Source of the DNA: Hyphomicrobium sp. MC1
GTDB lineage: Bacteria > Pseudomonadota > Alphaproteobacteria > Rhizobiales > Hyphomicrobiaceae
Reading direction: 5' to 3'
DNA length: 64,000 nt
NCBI RefSeq assembly: GCF_000253295.1
Contig: NC_015717.1
Span: forward strand, 2,294,001-2,358,000
The notes below the pieces were generated by a model, which searched no databases, was not told the origin of the DNA, and saw only the letters and a program-made list of their open reading frames with translations. Shown one piece after another: positions 26,515 to 33,646 of this stretch; position 1 is the first letter of the stretch; the number at the start of each line of letters is the position of its first letter. The position numbers and the translations under genes were made by a program.

Positions 26515-27051
26515 ATGCAAGACCGTGTTCCCGTGAGCCAAGAAGATATGCACGGCTACACGGTGGCCTACGAACGGGAAGAAATTCAATTTCCGGTTTA
26601 TGTCGTCGGCCTGATCGGAGCTGTCCTGGCGACGCTCGGTATCGTCCATCACAACAGCATCCTGTTCGCGCTGGCGCTCATCACGCTGGGATATGCCTAT
26701 TATAATTTTCCGCTCCTCGAAACGGGCAGGCCGCGGATCGGCGCCAGCCAGTACGGCATCTTCGCCGAGGGCCTCGGCATCATCGCCTGGCGCTCGATCA
26801 AACAACTCGATCTGGTCTCGCTCAATCTCAGGGGAGCGGAGGTCAACGAACTGCACATCATTCTCGAGGAACCGCTGAACCGGGCGCTACTCGCCGACTG
26901 GCGCAAGCGGCCTTATTACCGTTTCCTGATGCGGTTGCCCTGGGCCATGCCTGCGCCCAACCACATCCGCATTCCACTGGAAGTCTTTGATCGACCCGCC
27001 GATGAAATCATGCGCAACTTCACCCGCATGATGGGATTTTTCCGTCGCTGA
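26515..27051 (+). CDS. Membrane protein of unknown function with C-terminal PH-like region
   Basis: A 178-residue protein. Two adjacent membrane helices (FPVYVVGLIGAVLATLGIV, ILFALALITLGYAYYNFPL) are followed by a beta-rich part (ASQYGIFAEGLGIIAWRSIK, LDLVSLNLRGAEVNELHIIL) that recalls bacterial PH/YcxB-type domains. The start was set at ATG 26515; an upstream TTG at 26359 would add a stretch with no coding character. The function is unknown. It is transcribed with idi, 100 bases downstream. Confidence 0.65.
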   Translation: MQDRVPVSQEDMHGYTVAYEREEIQFPVYVVGLIGAVLATLGIVHHNSILFALALITLGYAYYNFPLLETGRPRIGASQYGIFAEGLGIIAWRSIKQLDLVSLNLRGAEVNELHIILEEPLNRALLADWRKRPYYRFLMRLPWAMPAPNHIRIPLEVFDRPADEIMRNFTRMMGFFRR

Positions 27052-27153
27052 GGAAGGGCCTGTCTGCGCCCGACGCCATTTCGCCTCAATGAGCGGGCGC
27101 TATCCTCCCGGCTGGGTGATGTGCTAATGGGCCGGCTGGGGGGAACCGCGACC

Positions 27154-27675
27154 ATGCTTCGAGAAGAAGTCGTCCTTGTCGACAGCGAGGACAATCCAAC
27201 AGGTATCGCTGAAAAGCTCGATGCGCACCGGCAGGGCAGCCTGCACCGGGCGTTTTCGGTGATGATTTGGGACCGGAAAGGCCGCCTGCTATTACAGCGG
27301 CGCCAGATCGACAAATATCATTCGGGTGGTCTGTGGACGAACACGTGCTGCGGGCACCCTCGCCCCGGCGAAACGTCGTCGGAAGCCGCTGCCCGGCGCC
27401 TCAACGAAGAAATGCGGATCATCTGCCCGCTGACGGCAATCGGAACCTTCACGTACCGGGCGGAGCTCGACGCAGGCCTCGTCGAACATGAGTTCGTCCA
27501 TGTCTTTCGTGGGATCTACGAGGGCGTCATCGCTCCGGACCCGATCGAATGCGATGGCTATAGCTGGTCGACCCCCGATGCGATCCGGAAGCAAATCGCG
27601 GCAGCCCCGCAGTGCTTCAGCGCCTGGTTCCGCAAATACGTCGAAGCCGACTGGCCGATTTCGCCGCCAGATTGA
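27154..27675 (+). CDS. idi: Isopentenyl-diphosphate delta-isomerase, type I
   Basis: A 173-residue Nudix-fold enzyme that interconverts isopentenyl and dimethylallyl diphosphate for isoprenoid synthesis. The catalytic cysteine is in GLWTNTCCGHPRPGE; the Nudix region is SSEAAARRLNEEMRI and the second acidic site is LVEHEFVHVF. It lacks a mitochondrial-type extension. The ATG at 27154 is preceded by GGCTGGGGGGAA, a G-rich site at 27134-27145; upstream GTG and ATG codons at 27121 and 27127 are less likely. That G-rich site is complementary to loops of the candidate sRNAs described at 32231 and 47060. Confidence 0.92.
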   Translation: MLREEVVLVDSEDNPTGIAEKLDAHRQGSLHRAFSVMIWDRKGRLLLQRRQIDKYHSGGLWTNTCCGHPRPGETSSEAAARRLNEEMRIICPLTAIGTFTYRAELDAGLVEHEFVHVFRGIYEGVIAPDPIECDGYSWSTPDAIRKQIAAAPQCFSAWFRKYVEADWPISPPD

Positions 27676-27827
27676 AAGGCGATTGCGCCGCTGAGTGATG
27701 GCGATCAGCGTTTCTGGATCGCGTTCACTCGGGGTCTGCCTAAGAACGTTTCTCTTAGCCTAATTAACAGGCAATCACCGTAAAACTGAGCAAGTGTTAT
27801 CCCCTGTTTTTGCTGCACTGCGCCATT

Positions 27828-27843
27828 TGGCACATTACTTGCG
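27828..27843 (+). promoter_or_regulatory. Sigma-54 (RpoN) promoter of amt
   Basis: TGGCAC-ATTAC-TTGCG matches the -24/-12 consensus (TGGCAC-N5-TTGCW) in every conserved position. It places transcription start near 27853 and gives a ~80-base leader to the amt ATG at 27936. This supports nitrogen control through NtrC, although an NtrC site was not identified. It also rules out the ORF start at 27810. Confidence 0.85.
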
Positions 27844-27935
27844 GGAAACTTTCATGCCCTCCGAGAATGCAGTCGATTGCGCCTGCCTATCGAGCGGCAG
27901 TCGATGATCGTGTCCTAGTTTTGGGGGAATACATA

Positions 27936-29264
27936 ATGACTTCAAGAATTCGGGCGTCGCTGGGGGCCTCGGCTCTCAGCGTCGCGATGCTCCTTGCGTC
28001 TTCGGCGGCCGTCCTCGCACAGGCTGCCGCCCCGCCGCCGGCCATCAACTCGGGCGACACCGCATGGATGCTGACGTCGTCCGTATTGGTGCTGGCGATG
28101 CTCGTTCCCGGCCTCGCGCTCTTCTACGGCGGCATGGTTCGCAAGAAAAACGCCCTCGCCATTCTGATGCAGTGCACGTTCGCAGCCGGTATCCTTTCGG
28201 TGATCTGGTGCGTCGTCGGCTATTCGCTGGCCTTCACGGAAGGCAACGCGTTCTTCGGCGGTTTTTCGAAGGTCATGCTCGCTGGCATTGCGCCGGATAC
28301 TCCGGCTCCGGCAGCGCCGACCATCCCGGAATTTCTCTTCATCATGTTCCAGGGCACGTTTGCGATCATCACGCCAGTCATCGCCTTGGGCGGTCCGGCT
28401 GACCGCATGAAGTTCTCGGCCGCGATGATTTTCGTGTCGCTCTGGCTGCTCTTCGCTTACGTGCCGATTGCCCACATGGTCTGGGGACCGGGCGGCTATC
28501 TCGGCGGCGCCGGCGTTCTCGACTTCGCGGGCGGCACCGTCGTTCACATCAACTCGGCCATCGCGGGCCTCGTCGCGGCAATCGTGATCGGAAAGCGCAA
28601 GGGCTACGGCACCGTTCAGATGGCGCCGCATAACCTGGCGCTGACGATGGTCGGCGGCTCGCTGCTGTGGGTCGGCTGGTTCGGCTTCAACGTCGGCTCG
28701 GTGCTGAGCGCCGGCGCTTCGACCGGTATCACGATGATCAACACGCATCTCGCAACGGCCGCCGCGCTCGTGTCGTGGACGCTGCTCGAATGGGTCGTCA
28801 AAGGCAAACCGAGTCTGCTTGGCGCCATTTCCGGCGCTATCGCCGGCCTCGTAGCGATCACGCCGGCTTGCGGCTTCGTCTCAGTCAACGGCGCTTTCAT
28901 CATCGGTCTTGCGGCGGGCGTCGTCTGCTACTGGGGCGTGACCGGCTTCAAGCATATGTTTGGATATGACGATGCCCTCGACGTTTGGGGCGTTCACGGC
29001 CTTGGCGGCATCCTCGGCGCGATCCTGACCGGCGTCTATGCCGTGCAGTCGGTCGGCGGCGCGGGCAAATCGGGGCTGCTCGACGGCAATCCCGGTCAGA
29101 TGATGCTGCAGGTCGAGGGCGTTGCCATAACGCTGGTCTGGTCCGGCGTCGTAAGCCTCATCATTCTTCTCCTCATCAAGTACACGATTGGCTTGAGGGT
29201 GAGCGAAGCCGAAGAGGCCGAAGGCCTCGACCTCGCTCTCCATGGGGAGACCTTCCACGACTGA
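27936..29264 (+). CDS. amt: Ammonium transporter
   Basis: A 442-residue Amt/Rh-family channel for ammonium. A signal-like segment (ASALSVAMLLASSAAVLAQ) precedes eleven membrane helices. Landmarks are FYGGMVRKKNALAILMQ, the twin-His region VVHINSAIAGLVAAIVIGKR, LLWVGWFGFNVGSVLSAG and FGYDDALDVWGVHGLGGILG. The ATG is set by TTGGGGGAAT six bases upstream and by the sigma-54 promoter. Unlike the usual glnK-amtB pair, no PII gene is adjacent. The C-terminal cytoplasmic tail ends ERL-like SEAEEAEGLDLALHGETFHD. A terminator follows. Confidence 0.95.
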   Translation: MTSRIRASLGASALSVAMLLASSAAVLAQAAAPPPAINSGDTAWMLTSSVLVLAMLVPGLALFYGGMVRKKNALAILMQCTFAAGILSVIWCVVGYSLAFTEGNAFFGGFSKVMLAGIAPDTPAPAAPTIPEFLFIMFQGTFAIITPVIALGGPADRMKFSAAMIFVSLWLLFAYVPIAHMVWGPGGYLGGAGVLDFAGGTVVHINSAIAGLVAAIVIGKRKGYGTVQMAPHNLALTMVGGSLLWVGWFGFNVGSVLSAGASTGITMINTHLATAAALVSWTLLEWVVKGKPSLLGAISGAIAGLVAITPACGFVSVNGAFIIGLAAGVVCYWGVTGFKHMFGYDDALDVWGVHGLGGILGAILTGVYAVQSVGGAGKSGLLDGNPGQMMLQVEGVAITLVWSGVVSLIILLLIKYTIGLRVSEAEEAEGLDLALHGETFHD

Positions 29265-29297
29265 GGTTGGCAGTGCTCCCTGACTTGCCTCAGACGA

Positions 29298-29330
29298 GGG
29301 CGCCGGAACCCCACGTTCCGGCGCCCATTT
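29298..29330 (+). terminator. Rho-independent terminator of amt
   Basis: A perfect 12-bp GC-rich stem (GGGCGCCGGAAC, 29298-29309, with GTTCCGGCGCCC, 29315-29326) closes the loop CCCAC and is followed by ATTTCATTT. It isolates amt from udgX. Confidence 0.75.
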
Positions 29331-29404
29331 CATTTGATGGGAACCAATCGCCCGTTGGCGCGTGATGGACTAAACTCGCCTTTCATCTGCGCGTTGAGCC
29401 CGCC

Positions 29405-30082
29405 ATGCCGAAGGAAGCTTCCAAACCGTCTGTGCGCAAGCGCGCTTCGCCGAGTCCCTCGACCGGCGATCTCTTTGAGCCTACGGTCGGGAACGAGCCT
29501 CGCACTCTCGCCGAACTCAACGAAGATATGGCGGCCGCTGGCCCAATGGTCGAGGGTGGAACGCGCGCCGTCTTCGGCGAGGGGCCGATTGGAGCAGCGC
29601 TTGCGTTCGTCGGTGAACAGCCGGGCGACCAGGAAGATCTCGAAGGCCATCCGTTCGTCGGACCGGCAGGCAAGCTGCTCGATAAAGCGCTCGGTGAAGC
29701 CGGAATAGATCGCGCGCAATCTTACGTCACGAATGCGGTAAAGCACTTCAAGTTTCAGCAGCGCGGCAAGCGACGCCTTCACGAGAAGCCGACGATGGGA
29801 GAAGTGAAGCACTATCGCTGGTGGCTGATGAAGGAGCTGGACTTCGTCCACCCGCATCTCGTCGTAGCGCTTGGCGGGACTGCCGCATATGCGCTGGCCG
29901 GTGCGCCCGTGGTTATCGGGCGCTCACGTGGACCGGCAGACTTCGGGACGATGGCTGGCTTCATCACCGTGCATCCGTCTTCGATCCTGCGTATTCGCGA
30001 TCACGATGAGAAAGAGTCAGCCTACGCCGATTTCGTGCATGATTTGAAAAGCGCGCGAAAGCTTGTCGCCCGGCATACCTGA
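29405..30082 (+). CDS. udgX: UdgX-type uracil-DNA glycosylase lacking all cysteines
   Basis: A 225-residue family-4-like uracil-DNA glycosylase. The first ~30 residues are a basic tail. Motif 1 is VGEQPGDQED (residues 70-78), then PFVGPAGKLLDKAL, YVTNAVKHFKF and KRRLHEKP (122-129), the UdgX signature loop whose histidine (here His126) forms a covalent bond with the abasic sugar in characterised members. The HPSSILR motif (190-196) is intact. There is no cysteine anywhere: the CxxC of iron-sulphur-binding relatives is A43-G46 here, and the later Cys is Tyr137. The Fe-S cluster is therefore presumably absent. Confidence 0.88.
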   Translation: MPKEASKPSVRKRASPSPSTGDLFEPTVGNEPRTLAELNEDMAAAGPMVEGGTRAVFGEGPIGAALAFVGEQPGDQEDLEGHPFVGPAGKLLDKALGEAGIDRAQSYVTNAVKHFKFQQRGKRRLHEKPTMGEVKHYRWWLMKELDFVHPHLVVALGGTAAYALAGAPVVIGRSRGPADFGTMAGFITVHPSSILRIRDHDEKESAYADFVHDLKSARKLVARHT

Positions 30083-30096
30083 TGAATATACGCCGT

Positions 30097-30456
30097 CTAC
30101 TGGCGCACCGTGTATTTCATCTTAGTAGCGACGGTCTCGGCCTCTTCCAGCAGCGCTTCGCCAAGGCCAAACGCTTGTTCCGCCGTCAGGCCGTAGGCCG
30201 GGTCATCCTCGAAGCGCAACATGACGACCGGTTCGTGACGACCGTGACCGACTGCAAAATTATCCGGGATTTTGGTCAGTGCCGCGCTCTGTTGCTGTGC
30301 GTCAGCAATCAGCGATGCAAGAGCGGCGACCGCATCGGTACTGAGTGAAATCGTCTGACAGTCCCCGGCCGCATTGCACAGCGAGATTTCCAACCGTCCG
30401 TTGGCGCGATCTTGCTCGGAACGCGTGAGAATTTCGGCGTAAAACGTTTCGGTCAT
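30097..30456 (-). CDS. Hypothetical 119-residue protein
   Basis: A soluble protein with a mixed alpha/beta pattern (EISLCNAAGDCQTISLSTDAV, MLRFEDDPAYGLTAEQAFGL) and no recognised motif. The ATG at 30456 follows GGGGGAC by seven bases; longer frames upstream would enter the csbD terminator. Convergent with udgX, 14 bases apart. Confidence 0.6.
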   Translation of the reverse strand: MTETFYAEILTRSEQDRANGRLEISLCNAAGDCQTISLSTDAVAALASLIADAQQQSAALTKIPDNFAVGHGRHEPVVMLRFEDDPAYGLTAEQAFGLGEALLEEAETVATKMKYTVRQ

Positions 30457-30510
30457 GCCTGATGTCCCCCGACGCAGAATCGTCTGTGGTCCCATTCTAG
30501 ACGCCGAAGC

Positions 30511-30542
30511 CAAAAAGAAAGGCCCAAAATTTGGGCCCTTCC
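30511..30542 (-). terminator. Rho-independent terminator of csbD
   Basis: On the minus strand, GGGCCCAAATTTTGGGCC is followed by TTTCTTTTTGG. This is a canonical stem and T-tract located 25 bases after the csbD stop. Confidence 0.8.
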
Positions 30543-30566
30543 ATTGCAAGACTGCTAATATCGGCG

Positions 30567-30764
30567 TCACAGTGAATCCGACCAGCGATCGAGTTCCTGC
30601 TTGGCCTGGTCTTTTGCATACCCGTAGCGCTTCTGGAGAATTCCTTCGAGCTGCTCGCGATTGCCGTTCACCTGGGCAAGATCATCGTCGGTCAATTGTC
30701 CCCACTTCTCTTTGACCTTGCCACTGAACTGCTTCCAGTTACCTTCGATACGATCCCAATTCAT
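30567..30764 (-). CDS. CsbD family stress protein
   Basis: A 65-residue, highly charged protein with the CsbD-domain pattern MNWDRIEGNWKQFSGKVKEK, WGQLTDDDL and GILQKRYGYAKDQAKQELD. Homologues are strongly induced in general stress responses; the biochemical role is unknown. A textbook AGGAGG lies eight bases before the ATG, suggesting high expression; the terminators flanking it make it a single-gene unit. Confidence 0.92.
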   Translation of the reverse strand: MNWDRIEGNWKQFSGKVKEKWGQLTDDDLAQVNGNREQLEGILQKRYGYAKDQAKQELDRWSDSL

Positions 30765-30840
30765 AACTATCCTCCTGTCGTTGTGCGGCTTCAACGCCTC
30801 TCGGAATTGAGAGGTTCCGCAGTTGCCTGCGTTCAAAAAT

Positions 30841-30882
30841 AAAAAGCCTCGGCTTCGCTTGAGGCAAAAACCGAGGCTTTTT
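30841..30882 (-). terminator. Orphan terminator-like hairpin upstream of csbD
   Basis: A 12-bp perfect stem (AAAAAGCCTCGG, 30841-30852, with CCGAGGCTTTTT, 30871-30882) has poly-T on either strand; on the minus strand the run is TTTTTATTTTT. No annotated gene ends here. It may terminate an unannotated minus-strand transcript from 30883-31200, or insulate csbD. Confidence 0.5.
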
Positions 30883-31230
30883 ACGGCTCCGCTCGACGAA
30901 GCCACGCGCCGGGAGGGTGGACCGGCACAGGATCGAACTCCAACGACTATCGAGGATCCGCGGAGCGGTGTTTGTGAAGACAGATAGTCTCTGGGGCTCG
31001 CGATACCGAGCGTAAAACGCCAGATATCGTTCTTATTACCTGCGGGTCAGAGGAAAGTTGCAGCACCAGCCGATCTTCGCATCGATCCTTTCGCCAGCTC
31101 GTTGGAAATAAGCCAAATTCTTCCGCGAAGAATGGAACAAAAGCCGGCGATGGCGCGTCGTTCGAACGGCGGAGGATCGCCCAAGAGAAACGCTCACATG
31201 GCGTAGAATATGTTCAGGGAGGGCTCAGCG
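30883..31230. other. Intergenic region with no supported gene
   Basis: About 350 bases between csbD and a divergent gene. There is no long coding frame on either strand. The orphan terminator at its left end raises the possibility of a short RNA transcribed leftward, but no promoter can be assigned. Confidence 0.45.
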
Positions 31231-31671
31231 ATGGCGGCGGACGGCAATCATCCCCTGCCCGCATTTGGCAGCACCCATCCTTCGTGGCTGATCCGCAAGC
31301 TGGTCGACCACATGAAAGGCGGCGCGCTTTTGCATGCGCTTCGCTTGCGGCGCGGTTTTTTTCGCGACACGTCTTCAAACCTGCGTTCCGACGAGCCGGA
31401 TGCGAACATGATGAAAGCTAGCGAATATCTGGAAATCTGCGTGGAAAATGCGCTGGACGCTTATACCGTCGAGGACGCACTTTATTGGCACAATGAGATC
31501 ATCACCGAGCTCTCAATCGAGCTCAACCTCATTCATGCGCGTCGATGGCCGCAAACCGTGAAGTCCAACATGATGGCGGCGCTGGAAGACAGATTAAATC
31601 AACATGCGGAGGCGGTGGCGCGGCTTGCTGCCGTTCTTGAAAGCAACGAAACTTTCAAGTGGCAACCGTAA
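31231..31671 (+). CDS. DAYTVE-family helical protein, paralogue 1
   Basis: A 146-residue protein of unknown function. Its C-terminal ~90 residues are helical: ICVENALDAYTVEDALYWHN, ELSIELNLIHAR, and ending HAEAVARLAAVLESNETFKW. That part aligns along its length with the 94-residue protein at 47442-47726 (DAYTVE-A-YH-E, IE, K, H..V.RL..(I/L)ES, W-x-P end). The first ~55 residues are basic and not shared. The ATG at 31231 is preferred because GGGAGGG lies seven bases upstream; an ATG seven codons earlier has none. No domain is recognised. Confidence 0.75.
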   Translation: MAADGNHPLPAFGSTHPSWLIRKLVDHMKGGALLHALRLRRGFFRDTSSNLRSDEPDANMMKASEYLEICVENALDAYTVEDALYWHNEIITELSIELNLIHARRWPQTVKSNMMAALEDRLNQHAEAVARLAAVLESNETFKWQP

Positions 31672-31702
31672 CGCGCGACGACCGCCCCGCGTTGTGCGCA
31701 CT

Positions 31703-31813
31703 TTAGGCGTTACGCTCTTTCTTCGCGATCTTCCCCGTCCGCTTCTTCAAGTTTTCCAGCTTGCGCTGACGGGCAATAATGCGTCGGCGACGATTGTCTG
31801 ACATCGTTGGCAT
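31703..31813 (-). CDS. Very small basic protein (36 residues)
   Basis: MPTMSDNRRRRIIARQRKLE and a Lys/Arg-rich tail give a strongly basic helix. GGAAGGA lies seven bases before the ATG, better than any upstream start. A nucleic-acid- or ribosome-binding role is conceivable, but only the composition supports that. It faces the paralogue gene convergently. Confidence 0.45.
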   Translation of the reverse strand: MPTMSDNRRRRIIARQRKLENLKKRTGKIAKKERNA

Positions 31814-32043
31814 CGTTTTATCCTTCCATTCAAATGCGATGATTTCCGGCGCGACATCCGCCGCGGCCGGGATCAGTGCGGGTGTCCTATCAGAGCGACC
31901 GGCGCTCGTCACCGAATTCCTAACAGTGGTGCCGTTTTCGATATTCCGGGCCGAGATCAATCGAATTTCAGGCAAATGATTGGAAACACTTTTCGCGTAT
32001 TCTTCTCGTGTTGGATTTGAATGCAGGAGAAGGAACGATCGCG

Positions 32044-32223
32044 ATGGGCAAGTTCGCACAAGTTACCTGTTCCTTACACGACGACTGGGTGCTCGAGTTC
32101 AAGGATCGCGCCGCGCCGCGTCTGAGAAAACTCTTCACCTCAGAACGGAATTTCACGGTTCTGCCCGACATCATCGCTGAGCCGCTGAAACGCTTGGCTC
32201 TGGTCGAGCAGGAACGCCGCTGA
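32044..32223 (+). CDS. Small LPD-family protein, paralogue 1
   Basis: A 59-residue soluble protein: an N-terminal strand-like part with HDDWVLEF, a basic helix (RAAPRLRKLFTSE), then LPDIIAEPLKRLALVEQERR. It shares DDW, RLRKLF, LPD and LKRLA in the same order with the 59-residue protein at 36097-36276. The helix-LPD-helix layout recalls NepR, the alphaproteobacterial anti-sigma factor (LR..Y...PxPDR...LL..L), but the match is loose. The ATG at 32044 follows GGAGAAGGA. Confidence 0.65.
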   Translation: MGKFAQVTCSLHDDWVLEFKDRAAPRLRKLFTSERNFTVLPDIIAEPLKRLALVEQERR

Positions 32224-32230
32224 TCCTTTG

Positions 32231-32325
32231 AAAAAAGAACACCCTGGCTGGGGGGAAGCCAGGGTGTGCGGGTTTGGCCACGGCTTGAGGGACGGCACCT
32301 GGGGGGAAGGTGCGGGCCGTGGTAC
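32231..32325 (-). ncRNA. Candidate sRNA with two C-rich-loop hairpins, copy A
   Basis: Read on the minus strand, a first hairpin (outer 7-bp stem CCACGGC/GCCGTGG, inner stem GCACCT/AGGTGC) and a second perfect 11-bp hairpin (ACACCCTGGCT/AGCCAGGGTGT) both present the loop UCCCCCC. The second is followed by TTCTTTTTTC, a canonical terminator. A homologous element with the same order and spacing lies at 47060-47139, with a compensatory base-pair change (T-A to C-G) in the long stem. C-rich loops of this kind in alphaproteobacterial sRNAs (for example the mmgR/suhB and alpha-r families) bind G-rich ribosome-binding sites. The plus-strand reading, a leader of the mscS-like gene, is the alternative. 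Confidence 0.5.
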
Positions 32326-32491
32326 CAGGATTACGTTCCCACGCCGCCGATTGTTCCTGCGACATTCCGGCACGATACGGGTGCCTGCAGGTCTCGGCCC
32401 CCTCCTGCCGCTTGGCATCGTCTGGACGACGAAACTCTCCTCTTCCCTTGGCGTTACGCTGCAAAGCAGCAATTGGCCCGCGGGGAGATTT

Positions 32492-33604
32492 ATGCTCCAA
32501 GCCGTTACTTCTTTCCAATTCGGTGCGATGCCGGATTGGCTCTTGCCGGTGGGATTGGCGCTCGGCGCGATCGCCGTCGCTATCGTCTTGCATAGCGCAC
32601 TGGTTGCCACGATGCGCCGCTGGATCGGCGTCAATCACCCTTACCTGCGGTCGGTTTTCACCAACACGAAGGGCGCGACAAGGCTTGCGCTCATCATCAT
32701 TATCGTTTCGCTGGCCGTTCCCGTTGCGCAGCTCAGCGACAGCGTCCAGTCCTTTTTCAGCAGGGCGCTCGGTCTTGCTTTCATCATCCTCGCAGGCTGG
32801 GTCGCCTTGATTGCAACGAAGATCGCTGCGGACTTCTATCTGCGCAGGTTCGACGTGCTGGCTGACGACAACCTGCTTGCCCGCAAGCATTACACGCAGG
32901 TTCGCATACTCCAGCGCGCGGCCGAGACGCTTATCGTCATCGTAACGGTCGGCGCGGCATTGATGACGTTCGAAGCGGTTCGGCAATACGGCATCAGCCT
33001 CTTTGCCTCCGCCGGCGTTGCAGGTCTCGTCGTTGCGCTTGCGGCGCGTCCGGTTTTCGCCAACCTCATCGCCGGCGTCCAGATCGCCATGACGCAACCA
33101 ATCCGCGTCTATGATGCGGTTGTCGTCGAAGGTGAATGGGGATGGATCGAAGAGATCACGTCGGCCTTCGTCGTCATCAAGCTTTGGGATTGGCGGCGCC
33201 TGGTGGTGCCGCTCTCGTATTTCATCGAGAAACCCTTTCAAAACTGGACGCGCGAGAATGCATCAATCATCGGCACGGTTTTCGTGCACGCCGATTACAC
33301 TGTGCCGGTCGATCGCGTGCGCGAGAAACTGAAGGAGATCGCCAAGGCGTCGCCGCTCTGGGACGGGCAGGTCGTCAATCTGCAGGTGACGGACGCGACG
33401 GAAGGAACGGTCGAACTCCGAGCGCTCGTCAGCGCACGCACTTCGCCTGCGGCGTGGGACCTTAGATGCGAAGTTCGAGAGAAGCTGATTGCGTTTCTGC
33501 AGGAGGAACTGCCGGGCTCCCTGCCGCGCGTACGCGCCAGCATGTCCGATGGCACCGTTCGCCGGCAGCGTGTTTCTGAGGCCAACGGCGTGCACGCGAA
33601 TTGA
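32492..33604 (+). CDS. Mechanosensitive channel, MscS family
   Basis: A 370-residue inner-membrane channel that would open on osmotic downshock. It has about four to five membrane helices (LLPVGLALGAIAVAIVLHSA, LALIIIIVSLAVPVAQL, RALGLAFIILAGWVALIATK, LIVIVTVGAALMTFEAV). The pore helix and beta domain are GVAGLVVALAARPVFANLI, then VYDAVVVEGEWGWIEEITSA and RRLVVPLSYFIEKPFQNWTR. The extra N-terminal helices place it in the larger YnaI-like branch. The ATG at 32492 follows GGGGAGA; the frame is open 88 codons upstream, but that includes the sRNA and has no coding character. Confidence 0.9.
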   Translation: MLQAVTSFQFGAMPDWLLPVGLALGAIAVAIVLHSALVATMRRWIGVNHPYLRSVFTNTKGATRLALIIIIVSLAVPVAQLSDSVQSFFSRALGLAFIILAGWVALIATKIAADFYLRRFDVLADDNLLARKHYTQVRILQRAAETLIVIVTVGAALMTFEAVRQYGISLFASAGVAGLVVALAARPVFANLIAGVQIAMTQPIRVYDAVVVEGEWGWIEEITSAFVVIKLWDWRRLVVPLSYFIEKPFQNWTRENASIIGTVFVHADYTVPVDRVREKLKEIAKASPLWDGQVVNLQVTDATEGTVELRALVSARTSPAAWDLRCEVREKLIAFLQEELPGSLPRVRASMSDGTVRRQRVSEANGVHAN

Positions 33605-33646
33605 ATGTCTCGACGGGGCGCGATGCATTCGCGCCGTGTGCGGATT

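Noticed and set aside
27810..27935. Longer amt start at 27810
   Set aside because: It would include the sigma-54 promoter in the coding region; the ATG at 27936 has a proper ribosome-binding site and starts a signal-like segment.
32228..32491. 88-residue N-terminal extension of the mscS-like protein
   Set aside because: The extension covers the twin-hairpin RNA element and has no coding character; the ATG at 32492 follows GGGGAGA.
32171..33241. 356-residue minus-strand ORF opposite the mscS-like gene
   Set aside because: It is antisense to a clear MscS coding region, rich in Arg/Asp/Gln, and has no domain; a codon-bias shadow in GC-rich DNA.
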